Assembly: GCA_033558025.1 (NCBI GenBank)
Contig: JAUCEF010000017.1
Coordinates: forward strand, 3,968,001-4,032,000
Direction: 5' to 3'
DNA length: 64,000 nucleotides
From: Phytophthora sp. 'mugwort'
Taxonomy: Eukaryota; Oomycota; Peronosporomycetes; Peronosporales; Peronosporaceae
In this document: in pieces, positions 52,111 to 63,500 of the stretch
Layout of the letters: the number at the start of each line of letters is the position of its first letter
Position numbering within the stretch: the first letter of the stretch is position 1
The notes under the pieces: generated by a model
What the model was told of the DNA's origin: nothing
Seen by the model: the letters and a program-made list of their open reading frames with translations, nothing else
Database searches by the model: none
Translations under genes and position numbers: made by a program

Positions 52111-53002
52111 CATTAAAGTACCCTTGATCGTTCGGGTTCTTGAGAATATCAGAACCCAAGCGTGAGGCATGCTGGGAGTAGAATGCCTCCAGGACGCCCT
52201 CGTCCATAACCGAGGAGGAATTCAATTCTTCTGGAGTGGATTCTTGCTTCAAGAGTACATAAATCGTGTCTTGTACATCCACCAGGGTTTGTCAAGGTAG
52301 TCAGGTAACGCTTGACTCGATCGTCGCGGTGCCGCTCTCCTTGTCTCGAATGCATCCTCACTGTGGGCATCTACCGTAAGATAGAAGGCTGCCATAAACG
52401 CATCAGTTTGCCATGCATTTTCATACTTTGATTGCCGAGGAGCGGGATTTTGTATCGGCACTTGACCCAACTCTTGCCGTGTCTTGCTGATAACGTTCTT
52501 GTTCAGGTTCCACCTACACACCAATGCCGGTATCCCTACGAACACTTGGTCAACCGCATTCATGAATGCCAAGTCTCTATCGGTGAGGATCACAATCGGC
52601 ATATGCTGCGTGCACTTCGGCTACCCAACACGATCACAATCAAACCGCGCTTCCAGGTTGTCTTGGGTGTCGTAGTGGTGTAAAAAGCCCGCCGTTTTGG
52701 TACGTGAAATCCATGGGCTTTCGTCCAGGCGTGCAACGCAGCAATGGTAGTTTCTTCGGACACGTAAGTCTCTTGAGGCGGAGGTTATATCATGACCACC
52801 CCAGCTTGACCGTTAGATCAGATAGCCCTTCACGACTAGGTGCCATCTCACGCATGGGCAATAGAGGTGTCGATAAAACCGAATTGGGCAAAGACTGATG
52901 CTCTGAGTCGCTCTCGGAGAGTGATAGAAAGCGAAACAAATTGCTTAGGTCCATGGAATCTGCTGGCTGGGACTCCGGGACACTATCATGCGACTTCTCC
53001 AT
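52111..53002 (-). pseudogene. MULE/FAR1-like transposase fragment
   Basis: An N-terminal Ser-rich frame begins at 53002 (MEKSHDSVPESQPADSMDLS). After shifts comes PIVILTDRDLAFMNAVDQVF then ALVCRWNLNKNVISKTRQEL (about 52600-52500), the MULE-domain segment with the second catalytic D (TDRDLA) and the CrWHvnknv motif. It continues to KPWWMYKTRFMYS (about 52250). The C-terminal part is missing at about 52110 where the gypsy pol begins, suggesting insertion or rearrangement. Confidence 0.6.
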
Positions 53003-53927
53003 AAGCTGTTGACAGGGGTCGAGTTCGATCGCGCTAGTCAGTGCGAAGAGACGAGCTCCTTGGAACCAAAGGGCGAAGCAGCGTTGAGTAAGGCTGAAAG
53101 ATTCATGTTTTCTGGTTTAAAGGGGTTAATATTGGGTGGCTGATGAAGTGAGGCTGGTACGGCTTATGCGAGGGTGATTTGAAACTGAGAGCTTTTTGAA
53201 TCTGGCGAGGATATGACGTATCCCGCTTGCAAATAGTTGCTTTATTCTCGTCCTCTGCATGGTGTCTTCGATTCTTGTCATGCCGATAGGTCTTAGTGTA
53301 ATCTTATATTCGCCAATACATATTTATCCTGTACAACGGACACGCTGCAATTTTGTATTGATTTTTGTATGCTATTGGATAGTATCCAGTTGTACAAAAG
53401 TCTGAACAAACTGTCCTTTCTTATGAAATGGCCCTCCGCGGAAATGGCCATCTATAGTCTTGCCCAGCAACCCTCATGTTTTAGTTTTTATTTTGGAACG
53501 TGTTGCTGTGCCCATCTAGTCTCGCCACATTTTTGGTTTACACTGTAGTTTTGTATTAAAGGTCCTCCCATCTCCCATTACCCGAACCCTTACGAGGACC
53601 GACGGTATAGTGATCGTAGGCTTTGCTTCGCAAAATCAGTCGCTGCGCTCTTGCGAAGAATAAAATTTAAGTTCGGCCCGCTACAGTTCTCGGCTCGCTG
53701 GAATGCTCGACAATAGGCCCGCTTCCGCAAATACCGCGCGACCCTGCTGCGCGGGCACACCGCACGGGTTTACTGTGGCTACGCGCGCTCGCAACCGCTC
53801 TCCTCCGGTGGTCGTTTTATGGGACTTTCACCCCCTCTTTTTCAGATGGGGACACGAGTCACTCTTCTACTTTTAAAGTGTTTTTTATTCGCATTTAAAT
53901 GCGATTCGCATTATGCGAATATAGTGC
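53003..53927. other. no recognisable gene
   Basis: Flank between the MULE relic and the pogo-like element. AT-rich 53200-53560 then a GC-rich patch (53690-53790). No coding frame or repeat partner seen. Confidence 0.4.
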
Positions 53928-55844
53928 TAACGTAACGGATCAATATAGTGCACGTTACCGAGTCAGAAACAAAATTATTTCTGCTAATGAGTAAGCGCAG
54001 AACAGCGGGAAGCAGCGATCGTTGGTGAAATATTCAACGAATGGGGAGAATATACATGCATCCGGTTTCGCTCAGGTTGTCACATAGCCCGAGAAATGCA
54101 GGTTTGAAAATGGCTTGCAAATCGTTCAATTTTGGGGGGACCAGTTTACTGCACGGTACGATAAACCTCACTCGGCACGAGCGCTTCTCTAGTAACGAAC
54201 CTCCCAGCGATATCTACAGTTAAACGCTTTTTCTAAGCAGGTTTTCCACTTACGGAGGGGCCGGGGGAAGGGTGAGAACCCCTCCTCGCGGATCTCGATT
54301 TGCTTCCGCTTCATCCAAGCGGCCGTTCCAGCAGTACCGGGCATGCCGTTACTTGTCGAGAGCCCGAGACGGCTCTTCATCTCGACGAGGTTGGGCGGGT
54401 AGATTCCAGTCGTCGCGAAGCCGTTGACGGCGCTGTCTGGGCTGTCAATGATCGTGTTCTGGTAGGCAGCGGATGCTAATGTTGGCATTACGCTTGGAGA
54501 TTGTACTTTCGTCCGTGGACAGCAGCAAACGTTCTAATGCCTCACGAATGTCTCCTTTGAATGCTCGAAACACTGCTACATCAAGAGGCTGATATAGATG
54601 AGTTGCATTGGCGGGTAGCGCCACGAGAAAAATATCCATGTCCATGCATAAATCCACAGCCTCTACAAAATCATATTTAAGTTCAAAGTCAGCAAAGACA
54701 AAATATATATACGGAAAGAAATGATAAATACCTGGGCAAATGTGTGTTGAACTGTTGTCAATCAAGCACGAGGATGACTGGGAACTCGATGTTTTTGTAT
54801 GAGCTCGCGCTGGAAGTGGTGGAGCCAAAGTCGAAGACGACTTGATTGCTGAACCCTTTTGGGACCCCCGTGAGACAGGTGTTTGGGGATGGTCAGTGCG
54901 GCGATATCGGTCCGCAGAATTCGCATACCGGGTACAATAATTTGCGGCGCTGTCGCGTAGCCCGCCGCATGTATCGCGGCCACCACAGTCATGTGGAAAC
55001 TTGCTTTCATCTCTTTCGTCCATTCGTTGGGCGATCGTTTCATTGCGACAACTGCTTTTGTCGACATGTCGGGAGTAAATGAAGTCTCATCCATGTTGAA
55101 CATTCGTGTTGGTCCGACTTTGTGCTCAATCACGAGTTTGGCGAGCGTTCCGAAGAGCGTGTCGACGACCGCTTCATCCACGCTGTTGCGCACGCGCGCG
55201 AGGGTTTGAGCGCGGCGGTCGGCAAGCTCAGGATGGCGCCCACGAAAGCGCTTGTACCAACCCGACGTGAGCCGCACTAGAGACTCGGCCGAGCGAGTTG
55301 AAACATGATCCAGCCGCTCTCGAATCTGGTTGGCGCGTCGGATGATCTCCCGACGAGTGGGCGGCAACCCGGCACGCTGCATTGCCGCGATCCACTCGAC
55401 AATATCGTCCTCAGTTTCGCTCGAGATGAGGGGCTTCGGGCCCCGGCGCTTGATTGTCAGGCTGCCGGTCTCTCGGAGCTCCTTTCGCTTTTTAAACAAG
55501 GTGTGGAGACTCACAGGCGACGTAGCTGCGACGTGGGCGTGCGTCTCGGCGCTGCTAGCTCTTTCTAGAGCGATGTATAGCTCTTTCTTGCTGTAGCAAC
55601 CTCTTGGCTTGCCCATGGCGTTGTTTCAAACGACTCGAATGCATTTGCGCATTATCTCCTCTCACAGCCAATATTTGCATAATCTAATATCTCACGCCAA
55701 AAACTGATGCGACGTGCTCAAAACTGGTCCAATTTTTGAACAACCAATTCAAAGATCCCATTTGCACAGCAACGGGTATGATTGGCTTAAAGCCATTATC
55801 GTGCACTAAACTGGTATCATGCACTATATTGGTCCGTTACGTTA
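53928..55844. mobile_element. pogo/Tigger-like DNA transposon with 32-bp TIRs
   Basis: TIRs at 53928-53959 and 55813-55844 match at 29 of 32 positions (TAACGTAACGGA then CAATATAGTGCA). The outer TA at each end is the likely target duplication. Inside the right end an 18-bp motif is repeated in tandem with changes (TATCGTGCACTAAACTGG and TATCATGCACTATATTGG, about 55798-55833), a possible transposase-binding site. The interior is a single transposase gene on the minus strand. Element length 1,917 bp. Confidence 0.88.
54189..55616 (-). pseudogene. pogo/Tigger-like DDE transposase with one intron, 3' frameshift
   Basis: ATG at 55616 (MGKPRGCYSKKELYIALERA) opens HTH region 1. The CENP-B-like HTH follows (LTSGWYKRFRGRHPELADRR). 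The catalytic domain has MFNMDETSFTPDMS (first D), the SCLIDNSSTH block (second D), and LVALPANATHLYQPLDVAVF. Between the last two a 69-bp stretch (54663-54731) with GT-AG ends and a TATA-rich body behaves as an intron: removing it joins THICP to AVDLCMDMD in frame. Near 54500 the frame shifts once to NTIIDSPDSAVNGFATTGIY. So the 3' part is either damaged or holds another intron. Otherwise the gene is nearly intact, with intact TIRs, so it is young compared with its neighbours. Confidence 0.8.
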
Positions 55845-56113
55845 TGCACTTGATGGCAAAGCTTCATTTTTATCGCGGAGGTGGCATCGTGCCATGGCGC
55901 TGGTGACACTATCTTTATTCTTAATATTAGCTCCGAAGGACCGGACACGGCCGCTCTTGTCATTGCCGGGGTCACCGTCTTGATGACGAAAGTATGGGTA
56001 AGAGGAAAATTATGCTTAACACAGTTTGTTCCAGGACAACTTGTCCTGGACCAAACTGTATTAAGTTTTTTATAACCGAACGTATCATATACTCAGTGCA
56101 TTAGTTTAGTACG
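55845..56113. repeat. spacer with a 51-bp near-perfect palindrome flanked by TTAA
   Basis: Arms 56015-56039 and 56041-56065 pair at 23 of 25 positions around a single base. TTAA occurs just inside both outer ends. It lies between the transposon right end and the 3' end of the MYND gene. No gene. Confidence 0.85.
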
Positions 56114-57200
56114 TTACTTCTTCGCTTTCTCATTTGAAGCGCTGATCTCCTCGGGCGTCTTGCCACATAGGCGTTTATGCAGCTTCCACGCTGCTTTCTG
56201 GCAATCCCGCGAGCAATACACTGCGTCGCGGCACCTGGCACACTTGGAAAGCTTCTCACTAGGTACATGACAGTGATCACAAGTCTTGCCCTTGGTCTCC
56301 TTAAACCAGAACATCGAATCCTCCCCGCTCGGATGTGTCACTCCCTTCGGGTCGTCTTCTTCATGGCAAAACATACTCTCACAGGGCGCATAGAACTCCC
56401 ACTTTTCCGCGTGATGCATGAGGTTCTGACCCACACAACCGAACCTGCTCATCAACGAGTCGAGCTTCCTCGTCTTGTCCTCCTTGAATTCGTCACTCAA
56501 GTTCTTCGCGCTCGCGGGCACGAACTCTACGGCGAAATGAGCAACCGATCCATAATCTGCTTCCTTCGCAATAGGAGCGAATTCCTGGGAGATAGCAAAG
56601 TCACTGAGACTGCGCGCGTTCTCGTCTTCCTCCGTCTTGGGTAACGGCAAGAAGTCTGCGTCGCCCAGGAGGAAGCAGAACAGAGGCTTTTCATTGACCG
56701 GCACATCTTTCGAGTGCTGCGCAACCACCTGGAAGGTTCTGTACTGACTGTTTTCACTGCGTCGCTCGCCTGGAGGAGCTACATATACAAATACCAAGTC
56801 TGCGCTCAGTGGATCGGCCACGATGTTGTAGCCCATAAGCTCGCAGGCCTTGGCAAGGCGTTCCTGGAATTCTGCGAAGCCATTGGCCTCGATGAAGACC
56901 TTGGAGCGCGGCCCACAGGGGCTCGAGGCCATCGTGTGGTTGTTTGTCTCCACCCACGTGGCATGGAGGTAAAGCAGCCGACAACCGATGCCTGTGATGC
57001 GGTGCTCCGCCTGCTGGAACTCGGCTTCTTTCCTGATCGGGTTGGAGTGGTTAGAGGAGCGTAAATGCATAACAAAATACATGAATAAACAGAGCAGACG
57101 CGTACCAAGCGTAATCGTAGCGCATGAACACCTTGGAGGCCACGAGGCGCTCGCGCCAAGGCGCAAGAGCCGACGCCGGAGCTGCGAGAGGCTGCGCCAT
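56114..57200 (-). CDS. MYND zinc-finger protein
   Basis: Two exons: 57106-57200 and 56114-57032, separated by a 73-bp GT-AG intron. The spliced product is 337 residues, starting MAQPLAAPASALAPWRERLV. Without the intron the frame would begin in unlikely sequence, and splicing restores phase exactly (95 + 919 nt). The MYND finger is C-terminal (283-321): CDHCHV, CARC, VYCSRDCQ, then HKRLC, with all seven Cys and one His in place. The rest (ANGFAEFQERLAKACELMGY, KPLFCFLLGDADFLPLP) resembles MSS51-like or ZMYND17-type proteins only loosely. MYND fingers bind proline-rich partners; the role here is not known. Confidence 0.82.
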
Positions 57201-57634
57201 GACGAACAATTAGTGTACCAGGATGAAGGTACAACGAGTTACCACACTTTCGAAGAGCTTCGGTTGTTCGAGAACGATCGATCTATAATTCGAGACACCG
57301 CAGAAAACAGCCAATACTTGAAAAGGGCAGACCTCTTCTGATTATACCGCTGGAAATAGCAGTAATAGTGGTAACCTATACGTCGCCCCTCCTGTCGCTG
57401 CTGTGCGTATCAATTCGACCGTTGTAATTACACTTGCAGTATATGCACTGGTGGGCAACCAGTGGTGGCCATAATTCAATTGTCTACGCGCGATTAACAA
57501 GTAGCAGCTACACTATGCGATCATTTAATAACGGGGGGGTGTGCACCTACGGCCTCAACGGTCAGGCCGGCTACCTCTTCGAGCGCAGCCAGAACGCCTT
57601 ACGCCAACGCAGTTTCGGCCGAGCTCGAGGCATC

Positions 57635-58198
57635 ATGGGCACATCTAAGCGGCTTCGCGACCAAGACAGCGACAGCGACCGAGAAGCTGAGCGGTATCCG
57701 CGGCGGCAAACCGGACGCCGAGCAGTGCTGGACGGCATTAAGCGGATGCGGCTCTCGTCGCCCACGATCTCGCCTAAGAGCGATGTGGACTCGGACATGA
57801 CGGACGAGGAGGCCGTGACACCGAGAACCACTTGGCGAGCAAGTAAGGCTATTGTCCCAGCAGCCCCAGAAGCAGGCAAGAAGAGACCACTGATGTTCGC
57901 TATCCCAGGTACAGCAGACTCGTCGGAGCTGCCGTGGAAGACCATGCGACGGGATGAATATATGGCTGCTGAGCCACCCATTGAGATTCCGAACGACGCT
58001 TCTTGTCGCGCCATGGTGATCTTTGACCCGTACCAATCGATGGCCTTGTCGTCGGCTCCGCGGGTCGAGCTCGTGGACGATGACAAGCGGTTAGATACCG
58101 ATGCTGTGTCGTCTTCAGATAGCGAGGAGGAGCACCCCGTACGGTTTGAAGAGCTTCCAGACGATAATGACGAACCTGTGGACATGGATGTGGACTGA
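57635..58198 (+). CDS. small acidic, probably nuclear protein of unknown function
   Basis: 187 residues from the ATG at 57635 (MGTSKRLRDQDSDSDREAER); an in-frame ATG at 57515 would add 40 residues. It carries two basic clusters (RYPRRQTGRRAV, KRMRL) like nuclear localisation signals, then Ser/Asp-rich stretches and a very acidic C-terminus (SSSDSEEEHPVRFEELPDDN). Codon use is typical of the host genes around it. No known domain. The divergent MYND gene is 434 bp away. Confidence 0.6.
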   Translation: MGTSKRLRDQDSDSDREAERYPRRQTGRRAVLDGIKRMRLSSPTISPKSDVDSDMTDEEAVTPRTTWRASKAIVPAAPEAGKKRPLMFAIPGTADSSELPWKTMRRDEYMAAEPPIEIPNDASCRAMVIFDPYQSMALSSAPRVELVDDDKRLDTDAVSSSDSEEEHPVRFEELPDDNDEPVDMDVD

Positions 58199-58545
58199 AG
58201 CGTCGTGATGCCCAAGTGATTCAGTCGCCCAAAGTTGAAATCAAAGGAAGCTGTGGACAAGATGCGCGCGCAACACCATTTAACACACACGTCCAGCGTC
58301 TCGAGTTGCTATTTAGCAGCTGCATTCAAGCGCAACATGAAATCCTATTTAGCCCACTATACCTTATGAGCTAGCGCAGCTCACGTTAAAACATGATGAA
58401 ACAAACTTTGTCACATCACCTTGTTGTTGTCAATGAGAGTTAGCCTTGTGATAGCGTTATGTCATATCACACGGTTAACTCTTATAATTTATACTTTCAA
58501 AGAGCTGTCAAAAATTACGATCCGTCGACATTGTCATACCGCGCG

Positions 58546-60513
58546 ATGTCCCGCTTGCTGCTGCGTTCCCTGCGCTCGTCGCCAGCGGTGGCAGCCTTTG
58601 CGGCTGCCAACAGCGTCTCCGCCGCTTCATTTACGCCATCCACCAACCTCGAAGCCGTCCCCATCGACCCGCCGACCTTCACGGAGCGCACCGTGGGCAG
58701 TTACGAGAACCGCCTACGTAAATTCAGCTCCCCCGAGCGTGTCTTTGAGTATTTCTCGAGCGTAGAGGTCGACCGACAGTTCTTCATGACCAGAGGCGAC
58801 CTCGCCAGAGCCGTCACACCCTATACGTACCGCCACGGGGCCCCCCTGGCCTCCAAAAACCCCAAATTTAATGCCAAAGCGAGTGTCGAAAAGAACCCCA
58901 AAGACGTAGCGGACGAGTACCAGCGCCGTGTACAGAAGCTCCTGCTGGACAACGCCGACATATCGAAAAGTGATATCGACGACTTGTTGACGTTCCGGGA
59001 TGAACACCACGTAGGCTTTGAGACGCACATTAAAACGCTTCGAGCCCTGCAGATCACGAACGCCGAGTTCGATCAGTTCGTCGCTCTGCACGGCGGTCCA
59101 CGACGCCCCAAGACGTTTTTCGACATGGTGGATGCAGACGGAGACGGACTCATCAATTATGCCGAGTACATGTTCTTCAGAACGCTACTCGCGAGTAAGT
59201 ACTGAGTAGACGAGAGGAGGTTTTGTGTCGTTTTTTTTTACAGTTTTTGTGTATTTGTGTAGTCCCAGAGCGGCAATTTGAGTTGGCATTTAAGATGTTC
59301 GACACGGATGATAACGGGAAACTGGACCATCGGGAGTTTAAGCAGGTTGGAAGGGTGTTTGTGCTGGAATTAAAAGGTTTTATTTTCTGGAATTGACGAA
59401 CCTTTTTGGCTGGTAGATCATGGAATTGATGCGGATGCGTACACCGGCAGGTCGTCAAGACCGCTCGCTGCATGACGACGAGGTGCCGATCTTTAAGCAT
59501 TTGTTTGGCGAGCTAGCCACGAAATCCCTGACTTACGACGAATTCTGCGCGTTCCGCCGCGAGCTGAAGCAGGAAATTATGCGCATTCAAATATCCTTGT
59601 CACCGATACTATGAGGAAAAGGGGGCCGTACAGTACTAATCCTAAGTTTTCCTTAACGCCGGTTACTTCGAGCAGTATGATCTTGATGGCGATAGGACGC
59701 TTTCGCCTCGTGAGTTTGGCATGTTCTTGGTTTCGCACGTTGACCAGGTTCGGTGTAGTTTGTTTGTGTGTGCTTCTGTGCTAAGAGTTAACGCTATAAC
59801 TGACGGTTTTGTGTATTTGCATATCGACAGCGTCACATTGACAAGTGGGTGGAGCGGGTGAACAATCTACAGCATCTTAAGGTTCGTTTGCTGTGGTATT
59901 CACGAGGTTAACTGCACTATGCGGTTTAATGTCTTTGTGCTTTCCTCTAAAGGGACACGTCACGGAGCAAGAGTTTATGGATTTCAATGTTTTTCTCGAA
60001 CACTTGGACGAGTTAAAGGTGGCCATGGATCTTGTGATGCAAGCTCACGGTGTGAACAAAGGTACACTTGGGTACTCGTACTTTTGTTAGCTATCGATTA
60101 TCTTCCTAACTCTTCGTACGGTGGTTTGTAGAGCAATTTCAACGCGCGACGAGAGCTGCAGTGCGCGCCAGCAAGAACACCAAGCCAGTTACCCCGCTGC
60201 AAATTGACATTCTGTTTGCGCTCTTTGACTTGGACGGTGTGTATTATCCCAATTGCTCGTGGTTTTATGCACTTTACACTCTTACGATGCTTTTAACTGT
60301 ATGACGACAGGTGATGGACACTTGTCTACGAAGGAGTTTATCGAGGTGATGCAGACACGCAAGGACAGCGGATTCAACGAGGTAATTTCGATTAAAACTT
60401 TTGGTAACTTTGTTAGTATTATTGACGTATAGATTTTTATTTGTTAGCCTCGTGACACCGGTGCTTTTACCTTCATCCAGCGTATCAAGGAATGCATCGA
60501 GTGCATTTTGTGA
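58546..60513 (+). CDS. MICU1: MICU1-like mitochondrial calcium uptake regulator, nine exons
   Basis: Exons 58546-59194, 59263-59345, 59417-59590, 59667-59747, 59831-59881, 59953-60061, 60132-60239, 60311-60381 and 60448-60513 join to 463 residues with all phases matching. A basic, alanine-rich N-terminus (MSRLLLRSLRSSPAVAAF) fits a mitochondrial presequence. The family block is YENRLRKFSSPERVFEYF (53-70). EF-hand loops: DADGDGLINYAE (196-207), DTDDNGKLDHRE (about 228), DLDGDRTLSPRE (307-318) and DLDGDGHLSTKE (about 417). Length agrees with MICU1-3 (about 450-500). It gates the mitochondrial calcium uniporter in the intermembrane space. Eight introns are many for an oomycete gene, and one is an AT-AC intron. 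Confidence 0.88.
59591..59666 (+). other. AT-AC U12-type intron in the MICU1-like gene
   Basis: The 76-bp intron begins ATATCCTTG, matching the U12 donor consensus. It contains TTTTCCTTAAC (59647-59657), matching the U12 branch consensus. It ends AC ten bases after the presumed branch A (59656). Using it joins RIQ to FEQYDLDGD in phase 0 and completes the third EF-hand. No GT-AG pair nearby keeps this frame. Confidence 0.85.
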
Positions 60514-60598
60514 ATACCGAGTAGCAACGGCTTAATCTCGTCGCATTGGTACGACGATAAATATGCCACCTTTCATGCAAATACATTGACTTGTCCGC

Positions 60599-63500
60599 TT
60601 ATGTCGTTGTCCCGGAGTACGGACCGAACAGCACTTGGGCATTTGCAGCTGCTGTGTCTTCCTCTTGTTTCTTGCTTTTGTCTTTCTTGCCATCTGTAGA
60701 CGATGAAGACGGTGTCCATTTGAGTAATTTGTTTTTAAACTGGGAGAGTCCGGACGACGCGCTTTCCTTTGTAATGTACCATTTCAGATGCGATTCAAAC
60801 TTCTGGAGCAGCTTTTTGGTCGTACAGAGCTTGCTTTGACAAATGTACGGGGGCAAGTCGAGGTCAAAGTGACTCAAGTTGACAAAGAATCCATTGCAGT
60901 TGATTCGCAGGCGAACATTCCCCACGCGCACATATTTGACGTAAAAGAGCTCGCAATCATCTGTAGCTGTCAAGTCGTTGTCGTCAGGTACTTCTTCAGA
61001 GCTCGAGGCGGACGTTGGGGAGTTTGGTCCATTTGGTCCGCCAACGGTGCTGCTGGAATCCGCAAACATGCTGTTGGTTGATCCAGCCGAGTTGCTCTTA
61101 CGCAGTGGAAGCAATGAGGACTGTGCTAATGGCGAAGTGGACGGCATACGGGACTTTGTGAAGGGGGAACTGGCCCCTTTTTGGCCGGATGAAGGCGTAC
61201 TACTTGATGCTGTCGGCGACACTGGAGCGCCCGTTGATTTTCGACCAAAGAAGACTTGCTCGGAATTTTGACTATTCGCTGGGGTGGTCGAGATATTTTC
61301 AAAGAAAAATTTGTAAATGAGGTCGTAAAAATCAGCTGCGAGCTGAATGACGATCATGTTGGACACCTCGGGGAACATACTGACCTCGAGTACTTCGAGC
61401 ACGCGGAGTTTTTGTCCGTGAACGCGAACAATTGGGCCACTTTCCGCCCGAACGACGAGCATTCCCTTTTGGTTTCCGGCAGGAAGCTTGGAGCTGCTTT
61501 CGAAGCGTTTATCGACCAGCAATTTCGCCTTCAAGACGGCCGTGGGGTCTTCAAAGGCGGCTGAAGACGGACCAGGATGCAAATTGCTGATCTCAAGCCA
61601 TTGAAGATTCAACGTGAGCTTCGTACAATGGTTTGTAAAGTAAGTGTGGCAGCCTGTGAAGCCCTGGATACGAATCCCAATGAATTCGTGGTCAGCTCCA
61701 GTGATTTCCGGACTTAGGCGCAGTTTCCATTGCATCCCCACGACCTTAAACGAGATGGCTTTGAGCGCTGTCATGGCCGATTTGGACCGGGCGGACGTCC
61801 CTCTGGTGCGAATTTCTCGATTGCGAAGCTCTTCTTCCAGTAGCACGTGGAGTTTCTTCGTAGAAGTCGAAGGCGCGAGTGTGTTTGCAGGAGGACAAGA
61901 CGGTACGAAAACGGTAATGTCGCTCCCTTCCAGTAGCTGTGGAGACTCTGTCGAATATGTTCTGGGAGTGTAAGTGCGCTTGGGGCGTCGTGCTACGGAT
62001 GGCGGCGCTAGCAGCACGTGTCGGATCACGTTCAAGAGCTGATAGAACTGATGTCGATCCGTTGAGAGCTGTAAGAAGGAAAGATCCACCTCTGTACTAG
62101 TGGCACCCGTGCCTTGCGTGTGTGTGTACGAGCTGGTGAGACTGCATTCGTCCATAATCTGCTTCAACAGATTGGAACTGGAAGTTGATGGAGAAGTCAT
62201 GTCAGAGTGGGAATACCACGACACACCAGCCGAAATATCAACATCAATGGGCGCCACGTGAGCCGTCACATTATCAAATGTGAGATTCGCGATCGTATTG
62301 TTGGCTCCATCGTCTGTGCCAATCTCAAAGTGAATGTGTTTGGACGCTAAGAGCATATTACTTTGTGTCGTTTCTTCTCGCACATTGATCTGTGCATCGT
62401 GGATATCAACCGTGTAAGCTTTCATTGCAATGATGGCTTTTGGAGCGTCGAAATCATTCGTATCATCACCGATACTGCCGCGACTGGACTCACTCTCGTC
62501 GTCACCAGTTTTCGAGCCGGATTCCCGGTCTTCCTGGTTCATACCGAGCTTCCCTTGTTGCAGAAGGTCGAGCAGCGTATCGCGAGTACTTCCTCGACGG
62601 TTTAAAACCCGAGGAGTCTCAGTACCAGCTTCAGTGACGTCGGCGTCATTGCTGTTTGATACAATGGATGGAGATCGGAGACTATTTCGCTTAATTCGTT
62701 GGGAAAGTGGCAGTGAATCTACTCGTTCCTCGACGTCGGATTGTCTCGCAGCGTTTCGTTTGGCATCCAGAAGCAGTCGAAGGCTGTCCACAGTCGTTGA
62801 AACCATATAAAAGACGCTGTCACGAGTCTGAATTGTCCACAGGAGCCTCATAGCATCCACTTGAATTGGACAAGATCCGTCTTTGAGGAACAGATTATCC
62901 ATGGAAGCGGATCTGTGCTTAAGTCGTGAGAGTCGGTTTTTGATATTCTGTGTCCAATTTTTGGCGGATCGAGGCGATTTCGGTGGAGTAATTGTAGCTG
63001 AGGACGTGCGTACCGCTAGTGGCACCTGCAGCATCGGGAGTCGTCCGCCTGGCGCTTCTTGCTGCACAGGTTTCGCGTGGTTTACGATGCCGAACTCGTA
63101 GTCGATTGGTACAAATGCATCATGCATTTTGTCAAAAAGTGGTGCATTTGACGGCGCAAAAGTTGCGGTAACTTCATCGTCAAGAGCATCCCAGTCTTCG
63201 TTGTCAGTAGGCGTATACGTGTTCCGATAACTAGTGCCGACTGTTTCCAACGAGAAATTCGACGTTATTTCCGAGCTAAACGGCAAAATATCCGAAATTG
63301 TTTCCTCTTCAGCGTTAAAATCGTCGTCAACATGAAGTAAATAGCCGCGAAATAATGGCAAATACACAGTGGCCTCCCAGAGTTTCCATAGACGCGGTCT
63401 TTCTGATTCACTATCAGTTCGTAACACTCCATGTGTGAGGAATTCGTTTGCGACTATGAGAATTCCAATCTCCTGCGTCACTGTATCCCACCAAGCGAAT

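Noticed and set aside
59599..59646. GT-AG alternative for the third MICU1-like intron
   Set aside because: GT at 59599 with AG at 59646 shifts the frame into a stop and breaks the EF-hand, whereas the AT-AC pair keeps both.
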